The notes beneath the pieces are model-generated. The model had not been told where the DNA came from. It ran no database searches and saw only the letters and a program-made list of their open reading frames with translations. Of a DNA stretch of 64,000 nucleotides, positions 63,523 to 64,000 are shown one piece after another. How positions within the stretch are numbered: the first letter of the stretch is position 1; every line of letters begins with the position of its first letter. The DNA lies in the NCBI RefSeq assembly GCF_030186535.1, contig NZ_JASNVW010000001.1:248001-312000 (forward strand), read 5' to 3'. This stretch comes from Ignisphaera cupida. GTDB lineage: Archaea > Thermoproteota > Thermoprotei_A > Sulfolobales > Ignisphaeraceae. The position numbers and the translations under genes were made by a program.

Positions 63523-64000
63523 ATGGCAGATAAATTAAGAATGGCTCTTGTAGGAGCAGGCATGATTGTAAGAGAGGCTCATATAAAATCATTGAAAAGG
63601 TTAAGTGATAGAGTTGAGGTAGTGGCAGTATATTCTCGTAGACTTGAGGTTGCGAAAAATTTTGCTAAGGAGCATGGAATTCCTTTATATACAGATAACT
63701 GGAGAGAGGTTATTGGAAGAAGCGATGTGGATGTAGTTTTAATTGCCACTCCTAATTACACTCATAAGCCCATAGCTGTTGAAGCTGCTAAAAGCGGTAA
63801 ACACATATTTCTTGAAAAGCCTATAGCATTGAGTATAGAAGATGGTGAAGCGATTGTTAAGGAAGCAGAAAGTCATGGAGTCAAGCTGTTAGTGGGACAC
63901 TGTCTCAGGTTTTGGCCAGAGTATGTAAGGATCAAGAAAGCTGTTGAAAATGGTGTTATTGGTGAGCCTAGAGTTGCTCGAGCCTATAGGCTATCTTCAT
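63523..64000 (+). CDS. Gfo/Idh/MocA-family NAD(P)-dependent oxidoreductase (partial)
   Basis: 159 residues to the window end; the C-terminus is missing. Rossmann domain RMALVGAGMIVREAHIKSL, the VVLIATPNYTHKPIAVEA stretch, and the family signature FLEKPIALSIEDGEAI (EKP motif), followed by LLVGHCLRFWPEY with a substrate-binding His. Oxidises or reduces sugar-type substrates such as inositol or other polyols; the substrate is not evident. Position beside the sugar-utilisation operon suggests a role in carbohydrate metabolism. Confidence 0.88.
   Translation, partial: MADKLRMALVGAGMIVREAHIKSLKRLSDRVEVVAVYSRRLEVAKNFAKEHGIPLYTDNWREVIGRSDVDVVLIATPNYTHKPIAVEAAKSGKHIFLEKPIALSIEDGEAIVKEAESHGVKLLVGHCLRFWPEYVRIKKAVENGVIGEPRVARAYRLSS

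Noticed and set aside
1-64000. CRISPR arrays, intact insertion sequences or a replication origin.
   Set aside because: No regularly spaced short repeats, no transposase gene and no origin-box clusters or Orc1/Cdc6 gene were seen.

Overview
The window looks like chromosomal DNA of an AT-rich, hyperthermophilic crenarchaeon, most like Ignisphaera or another member of the Desulfurococcales/Thermoproteales; the genus is an inference. The reasons are frequent GTG and TTG starts, GGTG/GAGGTG ribosome binding sites, TATA boxes close to start codons, archaeal C/D box sRNA architecture, a crenarchaeal aKMT-like protein methyltransferase, an archaeal GHMP shikimate kinase, a ThiD-ThiN fusion, a His-type Thi4 and an O-phosphoserine-type cysteine synthase.

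Layout. 1-13.4 kb is housekeeping: NfeD/stomatin, class II LysRS, the methyltransferase flanked by two C/D box guide RNAs, type 4 uracil-DNA glycosylase, a secreted Lon-like protease, NikR next to a CDF metal exporter, a THUMP protein, a PUA protein, an amidohydrolase, tRNA-Leu(UAA) and tRNA-Arg(UCU). 13.5-23.3 kb is the most rearranged part. It has a surface-protein operon, a radical SAM enzyme, threonine dehydratase, a DMT exporter and tRNA-Gly(CCC). A 206-bp near-perfect inverted repeat brackets the 3.5 kb between the surface operon and the tRNA. A decayed integrative element sits in the tRNA and carries a broken tyrosine recombinase and one intact surface-protein gene.

23.5-27 kb encodes an ECF importer (S, fused A-A', T) with a purine-type phosphoribosyltransferase at its end. 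27-33.6 kb holds a glycosidase-like protein of unknown activity, a multiply broken secreted glycoside hydrolase, a putative DUF1122 protein and a ferritin-like protein. Cysteine synthase and LarE follow.

36-53 kb, all on the minus strand, is an almost gap-free aromatic amino acid supercluster: split transketolase, DAHP synthase, the whole shikimate pathway to chorismate, chorismate mutase-prephenate dehydrogenase, the complete trp set with a TrpB2-type beta subunit, and prephenate dehydratase. 53.2-56.4 kb is thiamine synthesis (thiD-thiN, thi4, thiL). 56.5-62.4 kb is plant-sugar catabolism: GH51 arabinofuranosidase, rhamnulokinase, class II aldolase and GH127. The window ends with a coiled-coil membrane protein and a truncated Gfo/Idh/MocA dehydrogenase.

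The observations most worth follow-up are the two C/D box sRNAs around the methyltransferase gene, the 206-bp inverted repeat with a potentially invertible segment that keeps the radical SAM gene intact either way round, the relic element at tRNA-Gly, the ECF/phosphoribosyltransferase operon, and the decayed glycosidase that still shows both catalytic glutamates.
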